NCBI GenBank assembly: GCA_000708835.1 | Contig: DF237002.1 | Span: 156,291 to 220,290 of the forward strand | Length of the DNA: 64,000 nucleotides | Source: Klebsormidium nitens | Taxonomy: Eukaryota; Streptophyta; Klebsormidiophyceae; Klebsormidiales; Klebsormidiaceae | Direction of reading: 5' to 3' | The notes under the pieces: model-generated | Database searches by the model: none | The model's input: the letters and a program-made list of their open reading frames with translations, nothing else | Told to the model about the DNA's origin: nothing | Shown here: piece by piece, positions 23,669-35,900 of the stretch | Numbering within the stretch: the first letter of the stretch is position 1 | Layout of the letters: each line of letters begins with the position of its first letter | Program-made: the position numbers and the translations under genes

Positions 23669-26600
23669 ATGGAGAAGGGCGGCAAGGCCCTGTCCACCTC
23701 AGAGTGGGAGCAAGTCATCTCCGACTTTGCCTCCTCAGAGGCGCTCCAGCAGCGATGGCTGGCGGCCTACCCTGCTCAGGCCCTCCTAGAGCTCGCTCTC
23801 AACATCGTAGCCAAGGAGCGAGGGGCAGACTTCAGTCTCAAGCAGCAGCTCCTCGTTTTCCTGGAGGAGCATGGCGCGCTGCTGATTGGCGATGACGTCA
23901 GCGCGGGGCTCGGGCGGGTATCTGGGGTGTTGAAAACCCTCCTTCCACCAGCGGGCAGCGGGTCACCACTAACCCAGGCCTTGCTAACCCAGGTTATCTC
24001 ACTAGCGGCGGTCCTGGCGGTGCAGACAGAGAGCCAGGAGAGCGCGCCGGGACAGCTCGAGGCCCTGGTCGATGTGCTACTAACTGTGGTTAGCCGGGTT
24101 AACTCGCTGCCTGACCGGCAGGTTAGGGGCGCTGCGTGCGAGGCCCTGCGGGGGCTTGAGCGAGCTGTGCCCTGTTTGCTGCACTCTGCGCTAGGGCACT
24201 TGCTCGGGTTTTGCCAGTCAGAGCGGTCTCATGTGGCTCAGAGCTACATCCTCCTCTTTCTGGAAGTCTTGGAACATGCGGCGGTGCACCTGTTTCACAG
24301 CGGGGGAGGGGAGAGACACGCAGAGCCAAAACGGGGCCGGTTAGCAGCACTGTCCGACCACGTCACGTCCTGGGTGCCGTCGTACTTTCGCTCAGGGGAG
24401 GTTCAGGGGCTTTCACCGCTTCAGGGGGGACAGAAACCAGGCGGCAATGGCCCCCCGTACCGACACACTAGCTCTGGGTCCCCTTCTGCGCTTCTCTCAA
24501 CGATCGCTCCCCTCACCCCATTCATGCTACCCCCCTTCCTGTCTGCCACAAAACCTTCACAGGGGTTCGCCAAGCAGGAGGTTTCAGAGGGCACGCTTAG
24601 AGAGTTCCGGCGCGCAGTCTCGTTTGTGCTGGAGAACACGGGACTTCTAAGCGAACCCGCAACCGCGCAGGTCGTCTCCAGCCTGACGCGCATCGTCTCC
24701 GCCGTCAAGCTCCCCGTGTCCATCTTCAAGCACCATTTCGCGGGGCTTATTCACAGCAGCAGCCCGGTGCTCATTCACACCGCCCTCCAAGTGTACCTCC
24801 AGTTCCCGGAAGCTTACGCCGACGCTAGCGAGCGCGCCGTTTTGCTTGACCGATTAGGCCACCTGGCAAACAACTCTCAGCAGCCCTTGAGTGCAAGACT
24901 GCTGTCCCTCCATTGGCTTCTAGCAATTGCGACGTCAACAGAGACTTCCGCAAAGCCCCCATCATTTCTGCCTCTCCTGCGCCCAGCGCTCTTCGACCCC
25001 CTGGCAGTAAAGGCCTCGATGCTCGAAGCCCTCGCCCTTGTGTCCCCCCCTCCAGTCAACACCGTTCAAAGTCAAACAGCCAAAACCCCTGTGGGACAAC
25101 CCTCCAACTCATCAGAAACCAAACCAGCATCAATCAGCGGTTTCTCTTCCAGTGCCCCCCTTTCTGCGGCAGATTTCGGAGTGGGCCCTGCCGCCAGCCT
25201 GGAGGCCTCAGTCGCTTTCCGAACCCTGCACCGTTTCATCACAAGCCAGCACGGCATTGCTCCCAAGGGATCCCCCTCAGTTCCGGACGATCTGGACAGC
25301 GGCCAAAACCTCCAAACCTCGTCGAACAGTCCAGTTTTGCAGCAAATTGGCGCGCACCTAGTTTCCATTGCTGCGCAGCACCCCCCTCAGATCCCCAACA
25401 TCCTGGCCCTCTTGCAGCGGCTCCTGCAGAGCCAAACCCACTCCCAAACCGGGGTTAACCTGCTGCGAACCCTGGAAAGCGCGCTTCTCCCCCAGCTTAA
25501 ACCCTCCCGGAACCTCCCAGCGTACTTTCCGCTTCTGCAAGAGATGGTGGCGCACGGTCAAGGAGATCCCAAACCTCTCCTAACCCTCCTGACGGGTTAC
25601 TGTAAGCAGTGGCTTTCAGCGGCGGGGTTTGAAACCGGGTTTGGCGCCCAGGCGTGGTTACGGGGCACAGAGGTGTTGGAGGTTTGTCGGAGCATGATGC
25701 TCGTGCAGCCACGTGACAAGATCTTGGAGCCGCTGAGAGAGTTGCTGGGCTGCATGGCGAAGGACTTTCCGGACATTGAAGTGCGGGACTCGGCCAGGTG
25801 AGGCGATGTTTTGAGAAGAATCACAAATGGTACATCAGGCTATTCAAGTCTTATCATGTAAGATGCCAGAATTTAAAACGCGGAGGAAGAATGTTTACAC
25901 TTAGGAAACGACAGTCTTTCCACAGCGTCCAATCTCATGAGGGGGCTGTTGGGTCACTATTCTGCTCTCTCTCTTGAGAGAGATTTATGCACCCGTTTCA
26001 GCTGACCGTGCCGTAGCAAAGTACCCTGCCGTCTGCTTTCATAAAGGTCCCATATTTACTCGCAACCGTTCAGGACAAGTACTTCTCAAGAGCATTCCCC
26101 TGACTCCCGCTGTCTTTAGTCATCAATATTGGGTGCATGCACGCTTATGCAGGCTGTACTCCTCGCTTCTTGGGAACCTGCCCGAGGAGCACCTGCGCTC
26201 GATGCTGACACGTGGCGAGAACGGCGGAGCCGACTCAGCGATGCTCCTGCGGACCACCTCCGTGACGCCGTCCGATCTCGAGCGGGAGGCCCCTCCGGAC
26301 GTTGCGTCCTACATCGTACTCGAGAGGCTGTTCGACCCTTTGGTAAGCAGCACGCAACACGAGAACGATCCCCGAAAACTTTTTGATGCGAAGATGCCTC
26401 TCGTAGCGGTCCCGAGACTGATCATCTTGAAAGTGGATCAACATGGTCAGGTAAAGCCGGTGTTGATTACGATGAAGAGAGGCAATTTGGTTAAGAACTT
26501 CCCTTTGATTGCTGGAGTATCCCAACGGCTTCCAGATCCCCGCATGTGAACGACGCGTCATACGGAGCAATTTATTTACCTTTCTGCTCCCGTCCCGTTC

Positions 26601-28281
26601 GTCCCTCCGAGAGAGCCAGAAGATCACCGTACTCCTTTACATCATCGTGCTCGGAGTGGATCCCGTTATATTGAAGCTTCGGAAAGGATACCCTTAGCAT
26701 AAGCGGCACGTTCCTTTTTGGCGCGCTGTTGGCCCCCTCAGATGCCGCTCGACCACTCCAACGAAAGTATCTAAGAGTGTTCTCTGACCCTTACTGCAGG
26801 GCGCACAGGCATGGCCGGCCAACCGAGCGCTGGAAGGCGGCCCCGTCGAGGCCGGGGCAGCGACAACCGGACGTACTGCTGACGTTGACCGCGCCAACGG
26901 AAGTGCGAGGGACGGACGAGTTGACGATGCGCGCTCTGGGAAAGGTGGCGTGCGATTGCAAACGCAGCCGGGGTCTTCAGCAGACACGAAAACGAGAGGA
27001 AAGGAAGCGTGGGGACGGGAGCAACATCGGGCGGGAACGAAGGGGGCTGGTCCTCTTAGGGATGGTCGGGAGGAAGTTCTTGAAGGTACAGTAGCTGAGG
27101 GAGTTTCGGCACCGCAAGTGTTTGGGGAGAATGGTACGGAGCGGAGTGCTTTGGACCGGTATTGGGAGGAAGTGGAGCGAGGGTCTGGAGACAGTGGAAC
27201 GGTCTGCGTTCCGTGCAGCCTCCGCTACTTAGGACGACCGGAAGCGGCTGGGCGGAACGGAACGGGAAGAGGGGCGGTCTCGACCTCAACCGACGGGGAA
27301 GAGCAAGCCACTGAGGGTGGCGTGGGCTCAGATGGGGGCCACGTGGCAGAAGGGCACAGGACGGTGGCTGGCGAAGAAGGAAAAGACATCCGGGATGAAC
27401 ATGTGGAGCGAGGGAAGGGTTTGGCCGAAGGAGCGACGGCGCCCTCAGCGATTTTCGCGGCAGTTTTGACCTTCTCGACGCCCGGAGAGTATGAACCAAT
27501 TGCGAGCGTCCACGTGCCCTTTCTGCTCGAGGAGAGCCATGAAGCGGAGCAGGGGGGTACATTCTCCCCGGAGAGCGTGCCCCCCGAAGTCGTTGAGATT
27601 GAGCTCCGGCCGATCCAGCCGCTGCCGGGCCAAGTCGAAAGCTGGATCGAGTTCACGGACGAAAACGCGCAGGCCGTCAAAGGCCGGCTGCAAACCATAC
27701 CCGTCGCCTTCGAGGACCTCTTCAAGGAGATTCCAATTCCTGCTGACGTGGCAGATGACGTGGCGTGGCGAGCGGCGCTGTTCGACGCGCTGTGGGCGGG
27801 GCTGGGGCATCCGAAGGGTTTGCGAGCGTCCCAAAAGGGGGACGCAATCGTTGGGGCGGAGTCCGTAAAGCTGTTAGAAGTGGACGCGGAGATTGTGGTG
27901 GAAGCTGTGGAGCAGCTCCTGGCAAGGTTCGTCACGGGAGTGACCGGGGAACGGCTGGTAGAGATTGTTCGCGAAGGGGGTGCAGTTTCCGGGGTGCGAT
28001 GGAACGGTCCTGAGCAGGAGAGTGGCCCCCCTGAAGAGAGAGCTGAGAGCGGTTCGCCTCAGTTGCAACTAGAGTGGGGAGAGAACGAGAAGGGGCAAAG
28101 GAGCGGCAGCGGCGGAGCACTGGGCTCGTTTGAGGTGCTCATATTCCTGCCGCCACGGTACCACCTGTTGATTAGCGTTGTGGTTTCGAACTGGTCCAGC
28201 CTTGCACACATACGGACAGACTTTTGGCCGTGCCTCGCGCACGTGGACGAGTTTCTGGAAGGCCTCGTGGGATTGGCTTAA
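23669..28281 (+). CDS. AP5B1: AP-5 adaptor complex beta subunit, 1266 aa
   Basis: Large subunit of the AP-5 heterotetramer, which acts with SPG11/SPG15 in late endosome/lysosome retrieval. Exons: 23669-25797, 26153-26342, 26800-28281, with phases 2 and 0. The ATG at 23669 is preceded by in-frame GTG; ATG is the chosen start. The N-terminus (SEWEQVISDF) and the solenoid-like Leu-rich region to about residue 720 resemble plant and animal AP5B1. The segment crossing exons 1-2 (ARLYSSLLGNL) matches the animal ARLYYILL region. Near residue 1004 the appendage-like segment YEPIASVHVPFL parallels YAPLEAVHVPCL of the human protein. Exon 3 begins with a ~225-residue Gly/Glu/Arg-rich linker of low complexity between solenoid and appendage, absent from the shorter animal protein (878 aa). 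No clathrin-box motif was noticed. Confidence 0.85.
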
Positions 28282-28764
28282 CGACTTGCGCCGATGACAC
28301 GACCATGTATGACGTCACGGTCCAAGCATCCTCAATCCTGACATTGCTGCATAATACACTTGGCGATGGGATGCCGGAACGCGGGCAACCCAAGGATAAC
28401 ATCACAATTTACGTGTGTCAATCAAGCCTCTCAATTTCAAATAAGGCATGGTTGCTGGCTTGCAGCCGTATACAAACGTCCACTCAAAGCGTCTGCTGTC
28501 GGGCCTGCACATCTCCTAACTGATTCATCTCGTCACGCCCCCGCGTGTCTCGGTCACCCTTTGTCATGAGCATGCCTGCCGCACCACTCATGTGAATAAC
28601 TTGCGCCACGTCCACGCATCACAGAAGGACCATGAATGTGGTTGGAGTGCACAACAACATTGCGCCAACTCAGCGCCTTCACATGAGACTGACTTCAGGT
28701 CATCATCCAGCTGTCTAGAGTGCTTTACAGTACCGCCCTAACCACAGCCTTAGATTGAACAGAA

Positions 28765-28795
28765 GAAAGAATGAAGCCAGAGCCTTCATTCTTTC
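28765..28795. repeat. Perfect 12-bp inverted repeat (hairpin) with 7-nt loop
   Basis: GAAAGAATGAAG at 28765-28776 pairs with CTTCATTCTTTC at 28784-28795 across a 7-base loop. It lies about 480 bases after the AP5B1 stop codon. It could be a transcript-end structure or a small inverted-repeat relic; function unknown. Confidence 0.75.
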
Positions 28796-28856
28796 CCTCA
28801 TGTCATAGTTCGTCCCTAGACTAGGTGCCAGCTCCGGCACTTATTCAAATTATTGC

Positions 28857-28903
28857 ATTTATGTCCTCACTCTAGTTACAAGCAGAGTAACTCGGACATA
28901 AAT
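28857..28903. repeat. Interrupted inverted repeat (10 + 5 bp arms)
   Basis: ATTTATGTCC at 28857-28866 pairs with GGACATAAAT at 28894-28903. Inside them GTTAC (28875-28879) pairs with GTAAC (28887-28891) over a 7-base loop. The bulges between the arms differ in length (8 and 2 bases). Second hairpin within 100 bases of the first. Confidence 0.7.
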
Positions 28904-29780
28904 CAGACACGACACAATCTGACCTGACACTGCAAAAAGTGGCGGCCGGCCATGGCCGACGCAAGTGGGCGCACACTTTGATCGAATCCGGAGCATTCAC
29001 CGCTCACGCAGAAATTGGTGACCATCAACGTCAAGCAGCGTCAAGCATGCATGCGCGTATATAGTCGAGGATTAATGATGAATTTCTACACTAGCAACTT
29101 GTATCCTTCAAACAGGTTTGGAAAGCAAAGCTTCCACGATGAGCTAGCTTCAGTGGCATAATCTGAGGTTATGGTGACAAGATTGCAGTTGGTCCTCAGG
29201 CTCAAATCTCTTCGATTGATCACGCGTAGGTCTAGATGTCTAGACAAATCTGTTTAGCGGACTCAAGTATTGTACACGAACGCCCCGAGCAGCTCAATCA
29301 AAAATCCTAGCTGAAAATATGACGCGCTCCACACCCGCACCTGCCCGCACCCTCATTAACCAGCTACCCTTACCCCCCGCCGACTACCGTAACCACACCC
29401 GTCCCCAGTGCTTAGGTTATCTGGGTGCCGTGAAGACAAACCAAAGTTTTCAGCCTGCGCGCCTGCAGATTCAAGTCGGCTTTGTCTCAACGATCTTCAT
29501 CGAACGGTCGAGAATTGCTGAAACTTTGAGCTCGACCAGAAGTAGATCACACAGGATCCGATCACATTTCACAGGAGGAGCTTTTGAAGGCGCACAGTCG
29601 CCTCGCACAAGTTCCCTTCTCTGAGCTACCAACGCGGCCACCCTCCAAGAGGCGCTTGGATCCAAGCCGTCAAGATGGCGGTCGAGAGCGAGAGGCTGTC
29701 AATGTTGATATAAGATGGGTAGCCTCCCAGCGTAAGAATTTTCCTGGCATTGAGCACATCAATCATGCAAAGCTTACGGG

Positions 29781-32143
29781 ATGACTGTAATCCAGACAAC
29801 CATCCTTGAGGCCAAAGAAACGGAAGCTATTGAGCACCTTTTCAAGATAGCACAGGTAAGATCTTCTGGTGAAAGTGGATAAGAAGCAGACATGGAAACG
29901 ATATCAAGTAATGGTCGGGTATACTGAGAGCTTTCTGTTGTCTGCAAAGCTTGGAAAGACTTTCTCCCTCTTTACAAGCTCAAAAGATCTCCTTTTCGAC
30001 TGCAGTTTCATCAGCTTTTGCCGGCCACCAAGTATGCGGCACTTTGCTTTCTTTCTGACCGTTTCTTCGAGCGTCTGAAGAAGGGCACTTCAGGGTGAGT
30101 CACTACGTGGAACATCCAGCTCAGCGGGCATGAAAGTTGTTCTGTCAAGAAAATGGAAAGATTGAAATAAGACAGAACGAGCGCGCTTGGCACAAGCAAG
30201 GTCTTAGTGAAGCCTCAAGAAGGGACAGACAGCTGATGGAGCAAATGGTCTATTTGTTTGCAGTTACGTGGAGCGTAATATCAGCAACCGGAGGCTTCTT
30301 CCCTCCAAATCAAACTTGAAGCTTTATGCAGTGATTGCCGTTTGGATTTCGAGCAAAGTACACGAGGCCAAGCCGATCCGTATCAGGTCTGGTATTATAT
30401 CAGGCCTAGTTATCCCTGTGGCAATGCGGGTCCATTCATCAAGCTCATCGCACACAGAGCATGGTATCTTGGTTCGAAACACCCCATTCTGCAAAGGGGT
30501 TCTGGTGAAGGAGGCCGTGAGAGCATCCTTACAGATGAGAAACGAGTATAAATCCAAGCTCTAACGAGTATGGTCGGATAGAATGCTAGTTTGTTCTCTG
30601 CAATTGACTCGAAAAGTGCCATCGAAATCGTCGCTTCTTAAGATGTTGACTCATTTACAGGACGATCAAGGATCTCTGCGACATGTCACTGCGGGATCAA
30701 CTTTATACAGAAGGGGACCTTGCAGAGGCGGTAAGGCTCGGAGGTTCTCCCGCCGTGAAATTCATTCCTGTTGAGAGCCGTGACTTCAAGTAGTCTGATA
30801 TTACCACTGCGCAAGATTCTCATATAGTACCCGGTGTATGCCCAATGGGAACCTAGAATGATTCCTCTGCCATAGAAATTAAGGTGTGATCAGGTAGTTG
30901 AGAGGCAAATTGACGTTGCAGCAAACTGTCATTCGTCTCCTCTGTTCTGTTCTTCCGTATTCTCCTACTTCTGACTTTCTATGTTTGTTTTGCTTCTTTG
31001 CACACGAATCCAGGAGATCGTCTTCCTAAAGGTGAGGTATAGTACTCCTCGTTTTCTCAACATCAACGCTGCCGCTAACTTTTGGAAACCCGCCTTCCAC
31101 TACAAATGCTGCAACCGTTCAGGTTTTGCCTTTGATGTGCTCTTGTATGTTCGACGTCAGATGAGCATTTCGAGGAGCTTTTTCAGGCTTAGAGTTCCTT
31201 GCAGACCATAGACTTTGAGCTCCAGACGGGCACCATCGCATACTTCTACCTCGAAGATCTGTTAGCCAATCTGCAAGACGTTTGCGACTTCGCGAAGGGA
31301 GTGAACCTCGAGACATGCAGCAACATTTTGGACCTACTTTATGAGAACCCGCAGTACCGTGGGTGTGAAGAAGACTCCGACTATGCTGCTGCAGCGATTC
31401 TGGTAATCCTTTCAACGTGATGGAATAGATACCAAACACTTGATTCTGGCGCACGAAGAAGTTCCTTACTTGGCGGACCCCTCTGATCTTCCAACACTGC
31501 GACCAGGACTCTGAGCTGTGCCAGAAGGATCTTACTAGAGCTTGTTCCTTCTTTACAGAGCAGCCTTGATTCTTTTCGCGCGCTCTACTTAATGGTGTTT
31601 TGGTTTTCGCAGGCCGCAGCCTACTACATCTGCCTTCCAGACCCGCTGACATCAAATTTTGCAATATTCCGTTGGCGTGAGTTCTCAAGTCGTCTCCGGT
31701 CTTTCACATCTGGCCTGAAGAGGTTCATAATATGTGCGTTGCAAGATCTTGTACGTTTTTTTAGTCGTTCTCTATGCAAGCGTGGAAGATTCAGCAGCCG
31801 GCCATGGCACTTTGGCCGTTTCGGAGCCTGAAAAACAAGTAGCTGCGACCTTCGTAGAAGAACCATGTTACCACGAATCAAAATCTCCGGTTCGTGTCCA
31901 AGATGAATAATCTGGTAAAATTTGGAAAAGTGATGCAGATTTGTTGTGTTGTGACGACTTCTACTGGTTCACTTCGCAGTTGAAGAGGTGTGCATGATCA
32001 ATCAGCGAGAACTCCAACCCCTCGTCGAGGCCGTTCTCAACTGGAGCCTGACAGAAAGCCCTCATCCAGATTCACCGTTGTACATCGAGTATCGACAAGG
32101 ATGGAGGGCGGGTCATTCACCTCAAGTAAAGCGCAGTCGCTGA
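29781..32143 (+). CDS. CYCJ18: Cyclin J18-type cyclin, 266 aa, 8 exons
   Basis: Small plant-type cyclin; the family role in the cell cycle or organ growth is poorly defined. Exons: 29781-29855, 30006-30094, 30264-30386, 30661-30730, 31014-31031, 31205-31402, 31613-31676, 31980-32143; every junction is phase-consistent. The cyclin fold covers nearly the whole protein. Residues around 78-125 (VIAVWISSKVH through AEIVFLK) align without gaps to Arabidopsis CYCJ18 as I recall it, followed by TGTIAYFYLEDLL and ILDLLYENPQ. Exon 5 is only 18 bases (EIVFLK), which explains why simple frame scans miss the gene. The start is the first ATG after an in-frame stop. Length is slightly above the ~234 aa plant homologue, from a longer C-terminal tail. 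Confidence 0.85.
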
Positions 32144-32999
32144 TTACGTACAGAGCTAGACGGTCCGTTACAGGGTTTCATACATGCCAGCAAGATAAGA
32201 GAGAGGACTGCTAGCAGATTTCTATTTTACAAGCTAGCCGCCTGCCTTATTGCTTACTAAGTGCCACAGTTTCCAACAGATCCCATGCATGACCGCGCCG
32301 CGCTAGGCCACGTTCAGTGTCGGCATCTTCAGTGCCATGAGAAGATGCACATAACGTACGGCATCTTTAAGGTGCAGCGCCAGAGACGTTTCGAGTTAAT
32401 GCATCTGAGCTCCTCGGTCCGACATCAACTCCCGTGTCCTTTACATTCTCGTCATGCCCGATGAATGTGTAAGTGCGACGGTGGCGGCGCCTTAACTCCA
32501 ATTAGTCGAAAAGCTAGAGAAGATGTACGTTGGTCTGCAAGTGCATGGAACTGGCACTGATTGACCATACAGGAATGGTCATGACGTCACGCAGGAACAT
32601 GGTACCGGCGATTCGATCCACACTGCACTTAAGTCGGGGCTGGGCAGCCGGCCTTCAAAATAAGCCGTTCTGGCAATCCGAGATTCATGAATAGATGCAA
32701 AGCTGCTCACAATCGAGTTGTCACAAGACCCTAACCGTCCATTCGCTAATCGAATTCTCAGATCTACATCCTCGGTTGCATTATAGATTAGATCGCAGTC
32801 ACAGTCGACAGTCTTGAGAAGGTCTGGAGATGGAGCAGTACAGCGATCGATCGACGTGTGGCTCTAAAATGCTGTCGCCTAGCTAGCTCTCAGGTACTAA
32901 GCTGCGGTACATCAGACGAAATGCAGCCTCAAATCCGCAATAACCGATGGCAATAAATAAGCAGTTTCCTAAACCCCTCTGCAAAACACCTTCCCGTAC
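32144..32999. other. Convergent intergenic region
   Basis: This lies between the 3' ends of CYCJ18 (+) and the receptor kinase (-), so it holds both terminators and untranslated ends. No open frame of note, RNA gene or repeat was seen. Confidence 0.4.
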
Positions 33000-35900
33000 C
33001 TACAACGTGATCATTACCTGCTCGGATTCCTCTTGCCGGCCTGGCTCCCGGATCGAAAAAGTACTGGTCCCCAATGACTTCGTTGTCCCGCTTGGAGAGC
33101 CCCAGCCCTCAAGCCGCAGCGCATCTTTCAACCCGGTCACAACCGTCGACATGCTGGGCCGATCTTCCGGTAACTCCGCTAGACACTGCGCTATAAGATA
33201 CGCTACCGTGAAGGCGGACTGGTCTGTATACTGGCCCCGGATGCGGTCTTCGATAATGGCTGACGCCTGGTTTGACACCAGGTACTGCTTCGCCTGCAAC
33301 ACAAAGGAGAGCAGACGAGCATCTATTTAAGAGGGCAAAGGAAGTGGCAGATTGACCAGCCATTCCTGATTGCGTCCAGTCTCTTTTAGCTGTTGTTAGC
33401 TCGTAACTCGGACAGAATATCACGATGAAGACCTTGCAATTAGGCGAGGACTGAAGACTTCCATCATGATGTAGGCTCAAGCATCGGTTGGACTCTCCAG
33501 GCCCGTCTAAAATGGAAGTCAATTCATCTCTGTACGAGCAAGCTTAAGCTGTTACACTTTCAACCATGGCTTCTTGAAGAACTAGGTATTTGGCAGAGAA
33601 CCAATTGAGCTCACCCATCGAATGAGGTACACCTCGTTGGCCGGTCTCGTGGTATCCGTTACCCCTCGCCCCGTGATGAGCTCCAGCAGCACGACCCCAA
33701 ACGAGTACACATCGCTCTTGTCGGAGAGTTGCTGGGTGACGAGGTAATCGGGATCCAGGTATCCTGCACGCCGAACGTTACATCTTCAGTACCTCCCAAC
33801 TCGGCAGCTGAAGCATCTGAGAGGACGCCACCTTGATTAGGAAAAGCTCCGCCTCCGAAAGGGGACCAGGTAAATATAAGCGAAGGACCTCTCGTCTTTC
33901 CAGGTTATCGTCTTTCTAGGTTTACGTAAACGGCTGCACACCTCATCCGTCGAATCACAGCCGATCAAACATTGTCAGGGCATGGGCGTAAGAGACTGCG
34001 GCTGTTCACTAGTTGTCAGAATTGTCGTAGACGATCTGGACGTCAGCATGCTTCGTGCGTTTATCAATACTCCAAACCCGTTGAGTGCTCCTTGAGTAAC
34101 TGCCTAGTTACTACCTTCCCTCTTTCCAACCCTTGCCTAGAAATCTCAACTTTCGAAGCGCAAAACGGACTCGATCGAGCTGAAGGTGGGGTTCTCGAGC
34201 AGACCTCAGCGTTTTCAGATGCACGAATCAGGATCTCAGGCAGATACTAGCAGTCTCTTTCGAGCCGCAGCGCTCACCCGGCGTTCCGCGGATGGTGGTT
34301 GTGATGTGGTCCTGCGGCCCCAGGCGGTGCGCCATGGAGATGCCAAAGTCGGCCACCTTGGCCTCCAGCGCCGTGTTCAGCAGAATGTTGCTCGGCTTCA
34401 CGTCCCTGCGCAGGTAAAGGACCTCTCTTTCAGTGGTGGCTTTTTCGATTGTGGTAACCTCTCTTTTGCCCCTTGTTATAAGGAGCCTTCCTATGGCAAA
34501 AGGAACTTCCTTTACACGTCCTCTCTCCGGTACTCGTAACAGCGAAGCGCGGTATGAATCCTCTTCCTTCGCAAAACATCTTATTTTGTGGAGAAGGCCA
34601 GTTTGCATCTTTCGTCTTGCACATGTCCTGATCATCTCAAACCCCATCGAGCGAATTATGCCGGCGCTCTACAGCGGAGATCTGGACCCTGTCCTTCAAA
34701 CGGCTCAAGCGCATGACCGTCGACTGTGGTTCCAGCTCGCGCCGCTCGTCAAAATCGTCGGCAGATTGGCCGGTCGGCAATGTCGGCAGCAGATCGAATG
34801 GCTCAGATTGAGAGCGACAATCACCTGTGGATGATTGGTGGATCTGCTCCTTCGTGCAGATACGCCAGGCCCATTGCGGCGCCGAGCGCCACCTCTAGTC
34901 GCTGCCGCCAGGTTAGAGGTGGCCGCCCGTTGTCATCTGTATGGGAAATTCAAACGGGAATTGGAATCAGGGGTCGTAGGCTTCTTTTGAGTCTGATATT
35001 GTAGCATTCCTTCAATTGGGGCTGTACGTAGATCTCCAGAAAGCACCTGGACTTCACAGGAACACCTTCCGGGACGAGGCAGCGAGCGTCCATCTCAACT
35101 CAAAGCATGAGAGCACTGCCTTATTAGCACATCCAACGGCCGAGTCATCATATGATCAGTCATGCTTGAAGACGATAAGATGGCCAACCGACTTGCGTAA
35201 GCAACGATGGCAACAATCGCGCCGTGAACTGACCCCCTTGATAGGTAGCCCCAGCAAGATTCGTATATGTCCATCTAAGACAGAATATCAGGCTAAGCAG
35301 AATGGCTGCTGATCTATGTCGCAACTCGAACCACGGTAGCGTTAGCTTACGGGCGAGGTTGAATCGCAGGTTCCCCTGGGCCATGTATTCGTACACCAAA
35401 ATCTGCTCCTCCCGCTCCGTGCAGTAGCCCAGCAACTGGACCAAGTGCTGGTGATGCACTCTGCAACCACAACAGAAGAGAGGTTCAGGCGACTGAAAGA
35501 AATAGAGTCTAAAAACTGGCGGTTCAAGGAAGTTTCGATGCTTCGCGAAACTCCGGATATGAAAGAATCAGGCATACAGCGAGCAGAATCGTATGCGTGT
35601 GATGGTGGTCACCAAACGGCCATTTCGCAAAGCGGCCGGCTCCGCCAAAGATGCATGAGGAAGAAAAGTTACACTAGCTTTTTCTTCTTAGCTCAAATCC
35701 TCCAGATTGGGAGAGTAAGTCCAAAGTTGTTGAATAAATACCCAACTCTGGGAATCAAAGCTATATTTCACGAGAGAAACTTTAGTCTTCCTAAAATGCG
35801 ACTCACCTGGAGAGTAGGTCCACCTCGTTCCGGAACTCCCGCACCTCCTTCGCGGACCGCTCGCGGCAGCGCTTCACCGCGGCTTGGGACCCGTCCGCGA

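Larger units (their letters stand above)
28282..29780. other. Intergenic, AP5B1 to CYCJ18
   Basis: No coding model was supported. Two short inverted repeats lie at 28765-28795 and 28857-28903 (listed separately). The final part is the presumed CYCJ18 promoter. An in-frame TGA at 29751-29753 precedes the CYCJ18 ATG. Confidence 0.4.
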
